In this document: piece after piece, positions 45,845-47,119 of the stretch
Position numbering within the stretch: position 1 is the first letter of the stretch
Layout of the letters: each line of letters starts with the position of its first letter
DNA from: Lentimicrobium sp.
GTDB lineage: Bacteria > Bacteroidota > Bacteroidia > Bacteroidales > Lentimicrobiaceae
Length of the DNA stretch: 47,119 nt
Assembly: GCA_023957275.1 (NCBI GenBank)
Contig: JAMLHF010000034.1
Span: 1-47,119 of the forward strand
Reading direction: 5' to 3'
Notes under the pieces: model-generated
Told to the model about the DNA's origin: nothing
Seen by the model: only the letters and a program-made list of their open reading frames with translations
Databases searched by the model: none
Translations under genes and position numbers: made by a program

Positions 45845-46930
45845 ATGAAAAACCTGATGAAACTGCACACCCTGCTGCTTATGCTCTTCGTAAGTACTGC
45901 CCTGATCCTCGGATCGTGTAAGGACGACGACGATGACATCGTAGAAGGCGACAAAACAGAACTGAATGCGCTGATTGCACAGGCTGAAGCCATTGCCGCA
46001 GCAGCCACAACAGCCGATTATCCGCAGTCAGCCATTGACGCGTTTAAGGCAACGCTTCAGACAATAAAAGATGCAGCTGCCACTAAACTCACTCAGACGG
46101 AAATCAATAACCTGATCGTGAATCTGAATAATGCAATGGGAACCTTTAATTCACAGGCATACGGGTATATTGACGAGTCGTTGTACCTGAATGCCGGCTG
46201 GAATTTTGATGAAGGAACCGGTACTACTGCAACGGCATTTTCATCTACTGCACATGTGGCAACCTTTAAGAAGGGATGGACTACTTTATTAGGTGCATCA
46301 GCTGAATTGCCTGTATGGGTTGATGGTGTAAAAGGAAAGGCTATTTATCTTGATAATGGAGCTCACCTTGAAGTGCCATATTCACCATTGTTTCTTCCTG
46401 CAGACATAACCATTTCAGCATGGATAAAGAATGATGTAAAGGGTTGGGAGAACAATGTTATTGTTTCACAAAACTACTGGTGGGGTTATAAGTTTGCAAC
46501 CCAATCTGCTGGAAAACCTTTATTCACCGAACGCATTAATGCCACCACTGTTCAGGATTTTGACGCAGCAAGCGGTGAAGTTACTCCACTTGTATGGACA
46601 CATGTTGTAGTTGCACTCAACAGTACAGCTAAAACACTTTCGTTTTATATTGATGGCGTGAACGTCCAGACTTATACGGAATTAGATGGTGTAGGTCCAC
46701 TGACTCGAACCCTTTCATTTGTTGATGGTCCAAACACCTACACGGCACAACCATTTTTAATCGGATCATTTGCTAATGATGATGAAATAGCTTTACATCC
46801 GGACAATTTTAGCTGGATTAGTAATGATAACGTAGGTTCTTTCAAAGGTGCGATCGATGAATTGAAGATCTACAACATCGCGCTCACCGACGGACAGGTA
46901 TCCAAACTCTATAACGACGAAAAACCGTAA
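45845..46930 (+). CDS. FIVAR + LamG surface lipoprotein
   Basis: 361 residues. Lipobox ILGSC with Cys25, then five or more Asp residues, a common surface-export signal in this phylum. Residues about 38-100 form a three-helix FIVAR-like module; about 115-355 form a LamG/concanavalin-like sandwich (ITISAWIKND, WTHVVVALNSTAKTLSFYIDG, GAIDELKIYNIAL). It sits in the place of SusE/surface glycan-binding proteins, so carbohydrate binding is likely. Base use changes within the gene: roughly 46200-46850 is richer in AT than both ends. A strong terminator follows. Confidence 0.92.
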   Translation: MKNLMKLHTLLLMLFVSTALILGSCKDDDDDIVEGDKTELNALIAQAEAIAAAATTADYPQSAIDAFKATLQTIKDAAATKLTQTEINNLIVNLNNAMGTFNSQAYGYIDESLYLNAGWNFDEGTGTTATAFSSTAHVATFKKGWTTLLGASAELPVWVDGVKGKAIYLDNGAHLEVPYSPLFLPADITISAWIKNDVKGWENNVIVSQNYWWGYKFATQSAGKPLFTERINATTVQDFDAASGEVTPLVWTHVVVALNSTAKTLSFYIDGVNVQTYTELDGVGPLTRTLSFVDGPNTYTAQPFLIGSFANDDEIALHPDNFSWISNDNVGSFKGAIDELKIYNIALTDGQVSKLYNDEKP

Positions 46931-46966
46931 TTGGTTGGTTGGTTAATATAGTGTGTTTGAAGGATG

Positions 46967-47014
46967 GGCCCAACTGAACCGGTTTGCCGGAGGCAGGTTG
47001 GGCCTTCCTTTTTT
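46967..47014 (+). terminator. Rho-independent terminator
   Basis: GGCCCAAC (46967-46974) pairs with GTTGGGCC (46997-47004), followed by TTCCTTTTTT. It would end the operon after the LamG lipoprotein. Confidence 0.85.
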
Positions 47015-47034
47015 AATCCATTGATGATTTTACG

Positions 47035-47119
47035 ATGAAAAACAGATATCTCGTTCCCATTATAGCCCTCCTGGCTTTTCCGGGGTTCTCCCAGACCGGG
47101 CAACTGAACATCAGCCGCA
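47035..47119 (+). CDS. Exported protein, partial (runs off the window)
   Basis: Only 28 codons are seen from the ATG at 47035: a signal peptide ending GFSQ, then TGQLNISR. The frame is open at the window edge. It comes 20 bp after the terminator tail on the PUL strand, so it is probably another PUL member. The lipoprotein at 39363 has an Ile-x-Arg followed by IEQMP just after its signal; whether this protein goes on in the same way cannot be seen. Confidence 0.7.
   Translation, partial: MKNRYLVPIIALLAFPGFSQTGQLNISR

Overview
The window looks like a chromosomal segment of a Bacteroidota bacterium, probably Bacteroidales. Evidence: many upstream regions carry the phylum's -7 box (TAnnTTTG); there is a SusC/SusD-type polysaccharide utilisation locus (PUL); the remains of a hybrid two-component regulator are present; and two gene orders typical of the phylum occur (ftsX / DUF3098 / uppP / truB, and rng / mS38-like microprotein / HU / mutY). 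No rRNA is present, so I do not name a genus.

Layout. (1) 1-4.4 kb: an AT-rich accessory island ending at tRNA-Cys. It holds an inverted repeat resembling an integron attC site, three orphan genes, the likely end of an IS21-type element, and a tyrosine recombinase next to the tRNA 3' end. (2) 4.4-30.6 kb: core genes. These are a Cys-rich CWC protein and folB, a queuosine-precursor transporter, mgtE with an unusual leader, an exported peptide deformylase, aspS, two orphan exported proteins, a 2026-residue alpha-2-macroglobulin and a DUF3108 protein, leuS, ftsX-DUF3098-uppP-truB, trpS, rng, a 29-residue mS38-like protein, HU, mutY and ssb. (3) 30.6-31.6 kb: an HMG-CoA-lyase-like protein without the family's catalytic cysteine. 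(4) 31.9-35.9 kb: a run of 35 G, then a full-length hybrid two-component regulator broken by many frameshifts. The five I traced in detail each equal the loss of one base, mostly in homopolymer runs, which suggests local sequence error rather than decay. (5) 35.9-37.0 kb: repeat-rich non-coding DNA. (6) 37.0-47.1 kb: a PUL on the plus strand: GH130 phosphorylase, MFS transporter, a lipoprotein that looks like a new (alpha/alpha) glycosidase, SusC, SusD, a FIVAR+LamG surface lipoprotein, a terminator, and the start of another exported protein.

Inferred logic of the PUL: the regulator senses a glycan; SusC/SusD and the LamG lipoprotein capture it; the unclassified lipoprotein may cut it; the MFS protein brings oligosaccharide into the cytoplasm; GH130 phosphorolyses it, probably a beta-mannoside.

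The strongest candidate for undescribed biology is the mgtE leader (7394-7512). A 13-codon reading frame beginning MKDDP ends directly against a 10-bp hairpin. The right arm of that hairpin can instead pair perfectly with the mgtE Shine-Dalgarno sequence. This has the logic of a magnesium-responsive leader-peptide switch like E. coli mgtL, but with a different sequence and target gene.
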